Assembly (NCBI GenBank): GCA_028691845.1 | Contig: JAQUYL010000024.1 | Location: forward strand, 1-40,590 | From: Opitutaceae bacterium | GTDB lineage: Bacteria > Verrucomicrobiota > Verrucomicrobiia > Opitutales > Opitutaceae | Direction of reading: 5' to 3' | Length of the DNA: 40,590 nucleotides | In this document: one piece after another, positions 27,724 through 36,745 of the stretch | Layout of the letters: each line of letters opens with the position of its first letter | How positions within the stretch are numbered: the stretch's first letter is position 1 | Translations under genes and position numbers: made by a program | The notes under the pieces: model-generated | Told to the model about the DNA's origin: nothing | Databases searched by the model: none | The model's input: only the letters and a program-made list of their open reading frames with translations

Positions 27724-29952
27724 TTAGAAGCGGGTCGTCACCGACAAAGTGATTTTCCGCGGCTCACCAGGGATGAGTGCAGTGGCATTGTATGCCGCCA
27801 AGATATATTTACGATCGAATATATTCTTGATATCGAGCGCGATATCAAAGCGGCGCCACTTGTAGAAGAAAGCCGTGTCCACCCGGGTCCAGCCGGCAAC
27901 AGGGAAGTAGGCAGGTCGGGCAGCCGGATTACCGGCCCATTGCTTTCCAATATAGATGACACCAAGACCAGTACCGAAGCCCTTGAAGGTGCCACTCGCA
28001 AAATTGTAGCGGGTCCACAGATTGGCGCTGGCGCGGGGCGCATTCGCCAGATCCAGGCCGATGGTCTGGGGATTCTTGACCGAATCGGTAATAGTGGCCT
28101 CGACATAGGCTGCACCAGCCTGGATCTGCCAGTTGGGAATGGGCAACCAATTGGTTTCCAGCTCAAATCCCTGGCTGCGTTGTTCGCCGTCTACCCGGAA
28201 ATAGGCCCGTCCGTCAGGAAGCTGAAACCCGGTGCCAACCGCAACATTCGAACGGATGATCCGGTAGGCAGCCAATGAGGCAAAGAAGCTGCGATCTTCG
28301 GTTTCAAACTTGAAGCCCGCTTCGTATTGCTTGCCCTTTTCCGAGGGGAAACCGGAATTGCCGAAGGCATCGACAATGGTTACGTCGGAAGGCACGAACG
28401 ACTGGCTCCAGCTCGCGTAAGCCGAAAGGGTCTTGTTGATCTCATAAACTGCGCCCGCCTGCGAGGTCTGCTGGCTGACAAACTGGTGCATGTAGGGAAT
28501 CGTATTGCCGACGGGATCTACCGCAGTGGATATCTGCTGCTCATAGCGGGTGCCGAGCGACACATGCAGTCGGTTGGCGATCTTCATCTGGTCAGCGACA
28601 TACCAGCTGGCGGTGCTGAGCGGCTGCTTGATGTCGAAAGCGCCATTTCCATCCGCCGGATAACCAGTCACAGTCCCCAGGATCGGATTGAGAATGTTGA
28701 TGGTCGGCTGCTTCGGACCGTTGGAAATGCGATGGTTGTCGAAATACTCCCTGCCACCATAGAGGCCGGCTAGAGCGGTGTGGGTGAAATTCTCCGGGCC
28801 AAAGTTTCCGTAGAAATTAACGTCGGTGAAATTATAGCGATGCCCGTTATCCGTGTAGGTATAGCTGCGCTGGATATAGGAATCCTGGATCGGGGTCTTC
28901 GTCGTAATCTTCTGCCCACGGGTGGCATAGTTGCGCGTGACGTTTCTGTTCCAAGCAAGACGATTCTGCGCGCGCAGCGTCCAGTTGTCATTCCATCTCG
29001 TCTGGAAAGAGGTGGACATGGCCGAGCCTTTATCGCGAGCCACATCAAACTCCTCCTGATAGCTGGTATCAAAGCGTGCCACGGATGCAGCGTTGTTCCC
29101 AATCGGCACCAGGAAGTCGTCGTGATGGCGTTTCTCCTGAATATCCTCGCCCTTCACCGTCAGAAAGGTATCCGCGCTCCACTTGTAGGTCAGTTGCGGA
29201 TATATATAAAAAGTCTTTGTGAAAGCATTTTTGCGGAAGGGTTTTTCATCCGAACCGCTGACGATCAGGCGGTAGAGCCAATGCTTGTCCTGGTCAATCG
29301 GCCCGGTGGTGTCAAAAGAGCCGATTAAGCCAACTTTGCTGCCAAAGCTGGCGTAGCTGTCCCCAGCATAAGTGACGAATGATGTACGCACGACCGTGCT
29401 CTTCTTCGCCTTCGGACTTTTGGTCACAATGTTCAGGAGCCCGCCGGGCTTCATCTGCCCGTACAGCACCGAATTCGGGCCTTTCAGGAACTCCACCCGC
29501 TCGACGTTATCCGTGCTCAGGGCGCCTTTGCTCGAAGTGGTGCCCATGATGCCGTCAAACTGGATGTTCTGGGTGAAGCTGCCCGTGCTGCTAAAACCGC
29601 GGAACGTGAAGCCGTTGGAATTCGGCTGCACTTGGTTCATGCCGGTGATGTATGTATAGACGTCCTGCAGGGACACCGCATTGCGGTCCATCAAGGCGTT
29701 GTTATTCAGCACCGACAGCGAAGACGCCACGGCCTTCATATCCATCGGAATTTTCGTCGCCGTGGCTGAGGTTGAGTCGTGGTACCGACCGAGGTCGGTC
29801 TTCACTGTAAACGCTTCCATCTGCACAACATCTTCTGGCGCAAAGTTTTGATCCTGTGCGACTAGCGCTGTCTGCGATTGTGTGCCCGCAACGAGCAGGG
29901 CGAGCACGGTGCTAAAAAGCACCGACGCACGCTTACATGTTATGTACTTCAT
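27724..29952 (-). CDS. TonB-dependent siderophore-type outer-membrane receptor
   Basis: 742 residues. Signal peptide (about 1-33), plug domain (about 60-170; DVYTYITGMNQVQPNSNGFT, VERVEFLKGPNSVLYGQMKP, GGLLNIVTKSP) and a beta-barrel to the C-terminal Phe (KITLSVTTRF). The pattern is that of the FhuA/FpvA-like siderophore receptor branch. It imports a ferric siderophore or similar ligand using TonB energy. No iron transport genes or regulator flank it, and it stands alone with its own terminator. The region before its start contains CTAACTAACTAA but no clear Fur box. Confidence 0.93.
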   Translation of the reverse strand: MKYITCKRASVLFSTVLALLVAGTQSQTALVAQDQNFAPEDVVQMEAFTVKTDLGRYHDSTSATATKIPMDMKAVASSLSVLNNNALMDRNAVSLQDVYTYITGMNQVQPNSNGFTFRGFSSTGSFTQNIQFDGIMGTTSSKGALSTDNVERVEFLKGPNSVLYGQMKPGGLLNIVTKSPKAKKSTVVRTSFVTYAGDSYASFGSKVGLIGSFDTTGPIDQDKHWLYRLIVSGSDEKPFRKNAFTKTFYIYPQLTYKWSADTFLTVKGEDIQEKRHHDDFLVPIGNNAASVARFDTSYQEEFDVARDKGSAMSTSFQTRWNDNWTLRAQNRLAWNRNVTRNYATRGQKITTKTPIQDSYIQRSYTYTDNGHRYNFTDVNFYGNFGPENFTHTALAGLYGGREYFDNHRISNGPKQPTINILNPILGTVTGYPADGNGAFDIKQPLSTASWYVADQMKIANRLHVSLGTRYEQQISTAVDPVGNTIPYMHQFVSQQTSQAGAVYEINKTLSAYASWSQSFVPSDVTIVDAFGNSGFPSEKGKQYEAGFKFETEDRSFFASLAAYRIIRSNVAVGTGFQLPDGRAYFRVDGEQRSQGFELETNWLPIPNWQIQAGAAYVEATITDSVKNPQTIGLDLANAPRASANLWTRYNFASGTFKGFGTGLGVIYIGKQWAGNPAARPAYFPVAGWTRVDTAFFYKWRRFDIALDIKNIFDRKYILAAYNATALIPGEPRKITLSVTTRF

Positions 29953-30575
29953 GTTTAGTTAGTTAGGTTATTTTCTTGGGATACGGTTTAAATGCCCTAA
30001 AACGAGTGTTATCAGGACAATTACTTCCAGACGCATCGGGTTTTCTGGAATAAATCAATCTAATTCTGTAAAAATTACAGATCCACAGCATTGGGAATAA
30101 ATGACCACTTCTGCATAGGTCTGACATCTTTAAGTTCACAGCGTCCAAACGTGTTTTCCGCTCTAGAAAAGTGGCGCTCCATCGCTGGCAGGCCTTGCTA
30201 ATGCTTGCCAATTCGGTTCTTAAAAGTATCGCCCATACGCCGCAGGGAGGGATTTCAATCGGGGACCGATCCAAGAACTAGGCCGGCATCGCGTCACCTC
30301 CACCTCAAGCAGCCAGCACACGAACAGGGTCGGAGTCGGCAGTCGATCGATGAAAACCGACAAGGAGCCTGTCTGCTTGGCCAAACCACCATGGCGGATT
30401 CCAACAATTAACGCCCATCCCCGATCGGAAATTATCGCGTTTCGGGACTTCGCGCGGCTCGTCGTACAACATTTACCACCTTGCCAAAAAATCGCTCCTG
30501 CGCTGTGCTGAGTGAATTGCCAATTCGTGCGACGGCCTCATGGTCATTCAGCACAGTCAAACAAAGACCAAACTC
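29953..30575. other. Intergenic stretch upstream of the TonB receptor
   Basis: About 620 bp between divergent genes. Open frames on both strands are short and lack domain character. The receptor side is AT-rich with a triple TTAG/CTAA run at 29954-29966. I see no tRNA, riboswitch or clear Fur-type palindrome. It marks the passage from core genes to the accessory right arm. Confidence 0.45.
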
Positions 30576-30848
30576 ATGCCCACTGCCATCATCCTATTGA
30601 AAATTGATCATCGCAAGGTGACAGGAACCGCGGAAACGCTTTTGGACATTCCCGGCATATCCGATGTCTATTCCATCTCCGGCCGCTACGATCTTCTGGT
30701 TATCATCAAATGTGAATCTCTCGATATGATCGAATGCCTCATCACAGACCAACTCTTGAAGATCGAAGGCATCATCGACAGCGAGACCATGTTCGCATTT
30801 CGCAGCTACGACAAAAGAGAGGGCGGCAAAGCCATCGATGTAGATTAG
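30576..30848 (+). CDS. Stand-alone Lrp/AsnC ligand-binding (RAM) domain protein
   Basis: 90 residues corresponding only to the C-terminal RAM domain of Lrp proteins: AIILLKIDHRKVTGTAETLL and GISDVYSISGRYDLLVIIKC, which parallels the RAM region of the full regulator at 16369-16857 (YLMSGAYDLLVFVK). There is no HTH, so it cannot bind DNA by itself; SMALL-type RAM proteins may sense amino acids or modulate full-length Lrp. ATG at 30576 is preferred to 30540, which adds 12 unrelated residues. Confidence 0.85.
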   Translation: MPTAIILLKIDHRKVTGTAETLLDIPGISDVYSISGRYDLLVIIKCESLDMIECLITDQLLKIEGIIDSETMFAFRSYDKREGGKAIDVD

Positions 30849-31023
30849 GGAATTCAGGAACCGTCCGATCTTCCGGCGTTTGCCGGCCTGGCCGGACCTT
30901 GACCGGTGGGGCTACCCGAGGGCAAACCCGTCCGGCTCTGCCATCCGGCAGTATGCACATGCCTCAGATAGCTTCCCCAAGTTTGCGGCGGTAGAAGCAA
31001 ATCACTTTTGGGCCAGTTACCGA

Positions 31024-31052
31024 TTGCAAATGCGCTGCAAACTCTTTTATCT
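31024..31052 (+). promoter_or_regulatory. Candidate promoter for the prepilin-like gene
   Basis: TTGCAA (31024-31029), 17 bp, TTATCT (31047-31052); a TTGCA-N7-TGCAA dyad overlaps it. About 40 nt before the ATG at 31093. Confidence 0.35.
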
Positions 31053-31092
31053 GCTTGATATTAACCCATCTCGAGATTCGGCTGGCACCGAT

Positions 31093-31629
31093 ATGCGATC
31101 GTCCATCCCGTCGACTTGGTTGTCGTGCCGCTTGCGCGGGGACACCCATCAGCAAACGCGGGGATTTACCCTCGTAGAAATTATGGTGGTGGTGACGATC
31201 ATCAGCTTTCTCGCGATGACTGCAGTCCCGACCATCAGATTGGTCCAGCGCAAGGCGCGCGCCAGTGCGACCGCGAACGATTTGAGGGTTTTCGAGAGCG
31301 CTTTCCAAGGTTACGCATCCGAGCGGGGGAGTTTCCCTGCCTCCACCGATCCGGGCGTCTTGCCGCCGGAAATGGTTGGCCGGTTGAAGGAAGCGGACTG
31401 GGTAAAAGTTAGCCCGCTTGGCGGACATTATGCTTGGGAAAGCAATCAGGTTTTTGGCGGCTCCAATTGCAAGGCGGCGATCAGCATCAACACAACTGGC
31501 GACTCTCCCATCACCAGCGGGGCTGACCAGCTCGAGGAGATCGATCGGATGATAGACGATGGCAACTTGAACTCCGGCAACCTCCTCTTTGCAGGCGGCG
31601 GCAGCCTGGTTTGGATTATTGAACGATAA
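31093..31629 (+). CDS. Type IV prepilin-like / pseudopilin protein
   Basis: 178 residues. Prepilin leader ending at G24, followed by FTLVEIMVVVTIISFLAMTA with the conserved glutamate at +5 (E29) and the hydrophobic helix. The globular part has GVLPPEMVGRLKEADWVKV and ends LLFAGGGSLVWIIER. Verrucomicrobia carry many such type II secretion GspG/H-like proteins. The leader is long (24 residues). TAA overlaps the ATG of the next gene (TAATG), so the two are coupled. No assembly ATPase or peptidase is nearby. Confidence 0.82.
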   Translation: MRSSIPSTWLSCRLRGDTHQQTRGFTLVEIMVVVTIISFLAMTAVPTIRLVQRKARASATANDLRVFESAFQGYASERGSFPASTDPGVLPPEMVGRLKEADWVKVSPLGGHYAWESNQVFGGSNCKAAISINTTGDSPITSGADQLEEIDRMIDDGNLNSGNLLFAGGGSLVWIIER

Positions 31630-32435
31630 TGCCCACTGTCTCCTACCAAGTTGTTTTGCACGCCCTCGCGCCGGATGCGACCGATGCGGGCAGCACATAT
31701 GCTGATACAACTCTTCCCGGGGTGTCGGAAGAACAGTTGCGCCAGCTGCTCACGGCATTTGCCGACCTGGCTGCACGCCTGTCACCGATGGTTACCCCCC
31801 GCCCGGAGATTCGCATCAAGTCTCCTGCCGGCCTGGTCATGATTGTGCCAGTCGAGGGCAAACTGCATTTTGTGAACTGGGAAACCAAGGTCGGAGGTTT
31901 CAAGGTCTCGGTTGACGACATTATGGCCAAGATCGCCGCGACCGCTGCAATTCCGACCAAGGCCGCCGGGGCGACGCCGACGACCGTCCATGCTGCAGCC
32001 CGCACCGCATCTCCCATCCGGAAAACCGCAACGGGCAAGCGCAAGTTCGTGACCATCGCACTGCTGGGCGTTGCCATTGTCGCAATGAACCTCACCACGG
32101 TGTGGATGTTGTTCATGCCGCCCCGCACCCTTTTGCCCCCGCATGTTTTTTTGCCTGAAGCAGAGTCGGATGCATTGATGAAACAAGTGGCCGGGGTGTA
32201 TCAGACCGGGGCTCGTGAAGGCGACCGACGCCTCGAGATCGAAAAATTGGGCCTGTTGCGTTTTGCTGTCTACGGGAAGAATCAAACGCTGCGCCGCGAG
32301 CGCCTACAAACTGCCCGGGGAGCCCGCATCACCGAAGGTGTGGTTATCCTTACGGATGAAAACGGTATACTCCGTCCGAAAGATCAAAGCACGATTACGA
32401 TTTACGGCGACACGTACCGTCGCATCCAGAATTAA
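31629..32435 (+). CDS. Unknown single-pass membrane protein coupled to a prepilin
   Basis: 268 residues. N-terminal soluble part (1-135) with an Ala/Thr-rich linker (about 103-130), one membrane helix (140-163, VTIALLGVAIVAMNLTTVWM), and a C-terminal part (165-268) that seems beta-rich (GLLRFAVYGKNQTLRRE, GVVILTDENGILRP). Start ATG shares one base with the stop of the prepilin gene, so translation is probably coupled. I do not recognise a family; partnership with the pseudopilin is suggested by the overlap only. Confidence 0.75.
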   Translation: MPTVSYQVVLHALAPDATDAGSTYADTTLPGVSEEQLRQLLTAFADLAARLSPMVTPRPEIRIKSPAGLVMIVPVEGKLHFVNWETKVGGFKVSVDDIMAKIAATAAIPTKAAGATPTTVHAAARTASPIRKTATGKRKFVTIALLGVAIVAMNLTTVWMLFMPPRTLLPPHVFLPEAESDALMKQVAGVYQTGAREGDRRLEIEKLGLLRFAVYGKNQTLRRERLQTARGARITEGVVILTDENGILRPKDQSTITIYGDTYRRIQN

Positions 32436-32529
32436 TCGCGGCGCCAAAGACCGGACCGGCACCCGCCGGCGATGCCCACACACGTTGCGCAGGGAGTTGT
32501 GTCCGTCAAGTTACCACTGAGTTGATCGG

Positions 32530-32706
32530 TCAAGTGATTACTTGTGGGTGGTCAATGATCGTCGCCAGAGGGCTGCCGGTGATCCTGAGGCGATCGAGGT
32601 AACGTTTCTCGTCGCAAGGCATGCGCTGTTGCCAACAAGCGAAGAGCACCCGCTGCCATTTGTAGGCGAGCGCGCGAATCACGGCATTGTGTTGATCCGC
32701 TACCGT
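32530..32706 (-). pseudogene. IS110-family transposase C-terminal relic
   Basis: The minus frame ending in TGA at 32530 reads HNAVIRALAYKWQRVLFACW and then DEKRYLDRLRITGSPL, the typical end of IS110/IS116/IS902 transposases (RALAYKW-R-I--CW). The frame meets a TAA at 32707, so only about 58 codons of the C-terminus remain, without the catalytic DEDD or Ser domains. No IS ends were identified. The rest of 32436-32805 shows nothing else. Confidence 0.75.
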
Positions 32707-32805
32707 TTACTGAGCCAGCGCTGGGGTTAGTTTGGCCGGGTTGGGCGTAGGTTTTGGAATCGTCCCCGCGCGGCAGGCGAAGGCCCTCGTCAAATTGGCG
32801 AATGG

Positions 32806-33081
32806 ATGGATGACTTCTATATCGAAGATCCGGATCGGCTGCTTGCGTGGGAGCTACTCAAGGCTGAAATTAGTAATGATGGTGGGCAGGGTGATCCAAA
32901 TCGAGTGCCGATTGGGGTTGGGGAAGGGTACCGTGCGCGTATCAAACGGGGCGAATCAGTCCCTGTTTCAGCCAGAAAATCGACCACAAGACGCGGGAGA
33001 AAACGTCCTGAGAGTAGCCTCGCGACAATACTTGTCTTGGTCATCGTTTTTTTAGCTATCCTTACTCGATGTAGCGGATAG
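32806..33081 (+). CDS. Hypothetical small protein with C-terminal membrane helix
   Basis: 91 residues: an acidic start (MDDFYIEDPDRLLAWELLKA), a basic middle (ARKSTTRRGRKRPE), and a hydrophobic end (SSLATILVLVIVFLAILTR), a tail-anchor-like plan. I do not recognise a family. An antisense frame overlaps it but looks less protein-like. It lies between the IS110 relic and the first PEP-CTERM gene and may itself be a relic. Confidence 0.4.
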   Translation: MDDFYIEDPDRLLAWELLKAEISNDGGQGDPNRVPIGVGEGYRARIKRGESVPVSARKSTTRRGRKRPESSLATILVLVIVFLAILTRCSG

Positions 33082-33471
33082 CTACCATGCACCCCGACCA
33101 AGATCGTCGATTCGAACTTCAAATGGGCATCAAATGGAGCGTCACTTACAGCAAAGGCTCTCCTGCAAAACCCCATTTGCCAGTCTTGCCGCTTCACTGC
33201 GATTTTCCCGCGCCGAGGCTCCACGTCCCCTCTTGGCACAGAAACGGGCTGTGCGAGGCTAGAAAGCCAAGGAGGGGCATGCTGCCCCGCGCTTGTTCGC
33301 TTTGGCGCGCTTGGGGCCGTGGCGGGCAGCGTACATCAACACTGGCCCTTGTTGCAGGTTCTGCTCGCAAAATTCCGCTTGATTTTATCCATTGAGGTCC
33401 ATGGCTCTCCCATAATATTTAGCGTCAATCTCACTATCATGAATACTCCATGTTTTTTTGCGACACCGGCC
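33082..33471. other. Intergenic stretch before the first PEP-CTERM gene
   Basis: No convincing gene: the frames open here on both strands are rich in Arg, Pro and Cys and look like non-coding translation. No terminator or consensus promoter is clear. Confidence 0.4.
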
Positions 33472-34416
33472 ATGAAAAACACCCAGTTGCTTAAAGTAGT
33501 GCTCCTCATTGGCGCCGGTTTAAGCGCAGTTACGGCAGGTCGTGCCCAGGCGCTCACCGACATCACCGTTGAGCGCATGGAGCAGCATGTGCAAATAGGC
33601 GCTTCTACCACGGTGGCGGCCCCTGCCCCATATGTCTTCAGGGTAGATGTCGATGGCGATGACTCTACTTCCTCGACGGATCCAATCACCTCCGCTACGC
33701 TCAGTGGGGTCGCCACCGGCACCTTGGATTATTCTGTCTCATCCAAAGCTTGGCGTTTTCAGGACTATACGCGTGCAACCTTAACGGACTTAACGACCGC
33801 ATATCCCAATGGGAACTATACGGTCTCGGCGTTTGTTAACGAGGTTCCATACGGCGTGGGCAGCGTCACCGTATCTCTTGCAGATCCCACATCAAGCCAC
33901 CTGGCAATCCCGTTAATGACGCTCACAGGCGGCTCATGGGTTGAGAATCGTTATGTGATCAATAATTCCGCGACGCTCACAATTGATATGAACGAGCCCT
34001 ACACAACCAATCCAGCGCCCACCTTGCTCCCGCTAGGCACCACGCCAAACCTATTGGGCTATCACTATGATTTAGGCATATATGGAAATGGTGGAGGCGA
34101 AACCGTCGCAGAAGGTTTTCTCGTCTGCGATCCGCTCAAATCTGAATCCGCACCTGACAAGCCTCCCTCCTTTACCGCCTTACCCGGGACCTTGGCTCCG
34201 GGAAATTACAATGTGGAGCTGATCTATGATGCGATCCAATCCAGCACCGAGACATCCCTTGCTACCACCGGAGTAGCAGTTGGTCTGTATGGCGCACAGA
34301 CGGTCCTCAACCTGACGGTGATTCCGGAGCCGTCCACGTGGACACTGCTCGCCGGGCTCGCCAGCTTGGGATTTGTTTGGCTGCGGCGCTTTCGTGTGCA
34401 ATCCCGATCCCGGTAG
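33472..34416 (+). CDS. PEP-CTERM sorting-signal protein
   Basis: 314 residues. Signal peptide (about 1-27, KVVLLIGAGLSAVTAGRAQA), a Thr/Ser/Gly-rich extracellular body with beta-strand character, and a C-terminal sorting signal: VIPEPSTWTLLAGLASLGF, a short hydrophobic helix and then basic residues. This tripartite tail is cut by an exosortase (EpsH/XrtA family) and marks surface or exopolysaccharide-associated proteins. The body has no domain I recognise. An in-frame ATG at 33439 adds 11 residues before the signal peptide. No exosortase gene is in the window. Confidence 0.85.
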   Translation: MKNTQLLKVVLLIGAGLSAVTAGRAQALTDITVERMEQHVQIGASTTVAAPAPYVFRVDVDGDDSTSSTDPITSATLSGVATGTLDYSVSSKAWRFQDYTRATLTDLTTAYPNGNYTVSAFVNEVPYGVGSVTVSLADPTSSHLAIPLMTLTGGSWVENRYVINNSATLTIDMNEPYTTNPAPTLLPLGTTPNLLGYHYDLGIYGNGGGETVAEGFLVCDPLKSESAPDKPPSFTALPGTLAPGNYNVELIYDAIQSSTETSLATTGVAVGLYGAQTVLNLTVIPEPSTWTLLAGLASLGFVWLRRFRVQSRSR

Positions 34417-34460
34417 GGGCGAGTTCGAGAAGTCCCTAAGCTAGATGCGCCCCAGCGGGG

Positions 34461-34754
34461 TCAGACTTCGGCAAATGGGTTCGCTTTCTTGGCAACCGGC
34501 ACACGCACTGTACTGCGGGTTGCCGGGGTTAGGCCCAACTGCTGCAAGCAAAGCCTGAATTGATTAAACTCGGGTCCGCTGGCCGTTCCTTGGCGGATAC
34601 GCGCCCCAATCGAGGCCGTGAGGGTGAGGATATGCTCATCCGATGCGGTTAGCTGATACGGACAGTGCGCGGCGATTTCGTTCCAGCATCTGACGCCATC
34701 GGCATCCAGCCATGAATGAGGCTCGCCTAGCCCGCATTTCCCGTATTCATGCCA
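34461..34754 (-). pseudogene. Phage terminase small-subunit-like (P27 type) relic
   Basis: The minus frame ending in TGA at 34461 reads CWNEIAAHCPYQLTASDEHI, then ARIRQGTASGPEFNQFRLCL and QQLGLTPATRSTVRVP, KKANPFAEV. The tail order (RLC-LGLTP-R-V, NPF) is that of P27-like small terminase subunits. A TAG at 34755 closes the frame upstream and no start is present, so this is a 5'-truncated relic. No large terminase or capsid gene is nearby. It lies between a PEP-CTERM gene and the broken integrase. Confidence 0.55.
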
Positions 34755-34813
34755 CTAGCTGCGAATGGAGCAGCAATCTGTGCCAGTTGCACGATCGAGG
34801 CCTTCTCCAGAGG

Positions 34814-34891
34814 TTAACATAGCGGGGCGGCAAATTCTGCGCCATGCAGTCGCAAGGCCTCTGTCCTATATTCATCGTCTAGATTGCTCAT
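34814..34891 (-). CDS. 25-residue ORF overlapping the integrase stop (ATGA)
   Basis: ATG at 34891 overlaps the TGA of the integrase pseudogene; an AAAGGG ribosome-binding site lies 8 nt before. It encodes MSNLDDEYRTEALRLHGAEF plus five residues. Too short to classify; probably the surviving start of a gene once coupled to the integrase. Confidence 0.35.
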   Translation of the reverse strand: MSNLDDEYRTEALRLHGAEFAAPLC

Positions 34892-35964
34892 TGTGCCCTT
34901 TCTGTGGTTTTCGTGAAAGTGACCTTGGTAGCCTGCGCCTGACTGCGTTCTTGGCGTAGAAGGCCGTGTGTTTTCATTGCGAGAGCCCCACCGTCTGCGT
35001 GCCCCAACCAACGGCTAACAGTCGGGATGTCCACGCCAGACTCGATGCATACCGTGGTGAACAGATGCCGCAGATCGTGATGGGTAAAACGCTTGGTCCC
35101 GGTCTTGGCGCAGGCGGCATCGATGGTCTTTTGGCATTTCCACAATCGGAAGATGCTATCAGCCGGGGCTAGGAAGGGCTTGCCATCAACAGCAAAGCGG
35201 GCAGCGGATTTCCGCCGCTCGCGGATACTGCGCAACAGCTTTTCAAGATCGGGAAATAAAGGGATTGTGCGGTCAGAGGACTCCGACTTGTAGCCGGGAA
35301 TACGCATCTGATTGCGACCCCAATCAACGCACGCCCAAGTCACGCGGCCAACCTCTCCGCCGCGACATCCAGAGAACGCCATGAAGCGGCAAAAGTCTGC
35401 GGCCTCCTTCCCCCACCCGCTCTTCGCCCCATTGTTCTCCATCGCGTCGGCGCAATGTCCATAACCGCCCGCAGCGTGTCGATTGCCGCGTTCACACTTC
35501 GGGCCGAATTGCCCTTAATCGTCGTGCGACTCCCTCGGGTTTGAACTGCGTGCCAGACGCCTTGAAACGAGACGCCCAATCCGTCACGGCGGCAGGCGTT
35601 ACCTGCGCGGGCCTCATGGCCTCAATCGATGGCCATGCCCTGCGTATTTTTTGAGGGCGACAATCCGAGCTGTCTTTGAAACCTCCTTGGTGTCGGTCCG
35701 TGCCCGCGTTTGCTCGGCGTAGGCCCCCATGCGCTCGCCCATTGTGGCAGAGCCAGAAGCCACCGCATGACGGGCCGTGCGGAGCCTTTCAATCCTCGCC
35801 GCCTCATCGATCAGTCGCAGCTTGGCGACGGAAAACACCGTTGTTTTCAGCAGCACCCATTTTTGCTTGCCCGCAACCTTCCACCGCCCGTAATAACGCC
35901 CGCTTCCCGCATTCCGGAGAAGCCCTTGCACTTGCGTTCTTTGCCAGCCTTCCCCTTTGCCCAT
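34888..35964 (-). pseudogene. Tyrosine recombinase (integrase), broken copy
   Basis: Pieces of one integrase lie in three frames. 35964-35640 holds the N-terminal part (GLLRNAGSGRYYGRWKVAGK); about 35630-35515 holds AQVTPAAVTDWASRFKASG in another frame; about 35515-35450 holds NSARSVNAAIDTLRAVMDIA; 35442-34888 holds the catalytic domain (FMAFSGCRGGEV, FTHHDLRH, TVSRWLGHADGGALAM). Some 35-40 residues appear missing after VMDIA. The nucleophilic Tyr is replaced: MKTHGLLR here (codon CAC) against MRVYGHLR in the open copy. It cannot be active. It starts 95 bp from the tRNA-Met half at 36060, pointing away from it. Confidence 0.85.
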
Positions 35965-36059
35965 GATTTCAATCCCCTTCTCTCAGACAATGCTAGGGTG
36001 TAGAAATCGGGCGTGAAGACATGTTTTATAAAACTCGCAAGTGCTTGTTGATCAATTTA
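35965..36059. promoter_or_regulatory. AT-rich sequence before the left tRNA half
   Basis: Contains TTTATAAAACTCGCAAG and TTGTTGATCAATTT directly before the tRNA 5' half at 36063. If the element at 36060-40392 inserted here, this was once the upstream region, and possibly the promoter, of the intact tRNA-Met gene. No firm promoter call is possible. Confidence 0.3.
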
Positions 36060-36093
<34 letters not shown>

Positions 36094-36228
36094 CCGTTAA
36101 ACGAACCGGCGATTTTCGCTCATTTTGTCCTGAGTTGTCTCCTGTCGTAAATCTCTAGATACACAGCGAGAAATGAATGCTCGCTCTTGTCTTGAGTCAT
36201 CCCGAAAAGTCCGAAATTTTGGAATCGG

Positions 36229-36631
36229 GTGACAACAGAACAGGGTCAGAATCTCTCTGACGCGGACAAGTTTCTTCTCACGGCAAAATTGGCGGACTTT
36301 GACGTGCTCCAGAAGTTTCTGGATGAAGCTGTCGGTTGCGAAGAAATTCCCTCGGATTCTTATCCGCAATGGGTTCGTCTGTGTGCCAATAAGGTGAACC
36401 AAGCATTGTTTCACGCGAGTCTTTGCGTGGAATTCGCCAGGGGCGAAGAAGTGGAGAAAACGTGTCGCTGAGTTGGCCGCTGTTCTGGGCGTCCGGAATA
36501 TGGATGGAATTCGGCGGAAACTGGGACCAAGGTGGGCGTATCGCCTGAGAGAGGCCATCACGATAGGTAGCGAAGATGACTGGCGACTCTTGTTGAGAGT
36601 GCTTGCTACTAAGACCGCACCTGGGCGCTAA
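36229..36631 (+). pseudogene. Frameshifted hypothetical gene; its 3' end is duplicated downstream
   Basis: From a GTG at 36229 the first frame reads SDADKFLLTAKLADFDVLQK to NQALFHASLCVEFARG (to about 36445). A second frame then carries on: KKWRKRVAELAAVLGVRN and GIRRKLGPRWAYRLREAIT, ending in TAA at 36629-36631. Both halves look coding, so one frameshift near 36445 splits a gene of about 133 residues. The last 108 bp recur at 37783-37890. I do not recognise the family. It is the first item inside the putative element, and the 135 bp before it hold no gene. Confidence 0.5.
36506..36613 (+). repeat. 108-bp direct repeat, copy 1
   Basis: Matches 37783-37890 with about five mismatches over 108 bp. 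It encodes GIRRKLGPRWAYRLREAITI and GSEDDWRLLLR at the end of the frameshifted gene. The two copies enclose the SUMF1-domain PEP-CTERM gene. Confidence 0.9.
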
Positions 36632-36715
36632 CACTGATGACGGGTGGCGCAGAGCCCACCAACAACCTGGCACTAACGCGTCGTTTGTGATTGCAGGATA
36701 GCGAGTTTGAGTTTT

Positions 36716-36739
36716 GGCTTTCAAAGCCGACGTTATAAT
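36716..36739 (+). promoter_or_regulatory. Consensus -10 with dyad; possible leaderless start
   Basis: TATAAT (36734-36739), a perfect -10, ends 6 bp before the ATG at 36746, so transcription would begin at or next to the start codon. GGCTTT-C-AAAGCC (36716-36728) is a perfect dyad in the spacer region. The -35 is weak. Confidence 0.4.
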
Positions 36740-36745
36740 CAACCC

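Noticed and set aside
36097..36742. Two minus-strand frames of 154 codons
   Set aside because: They lie opposite the frameshifted plus-strand gene and the 108-bp repeat and lack any recognisable motif.
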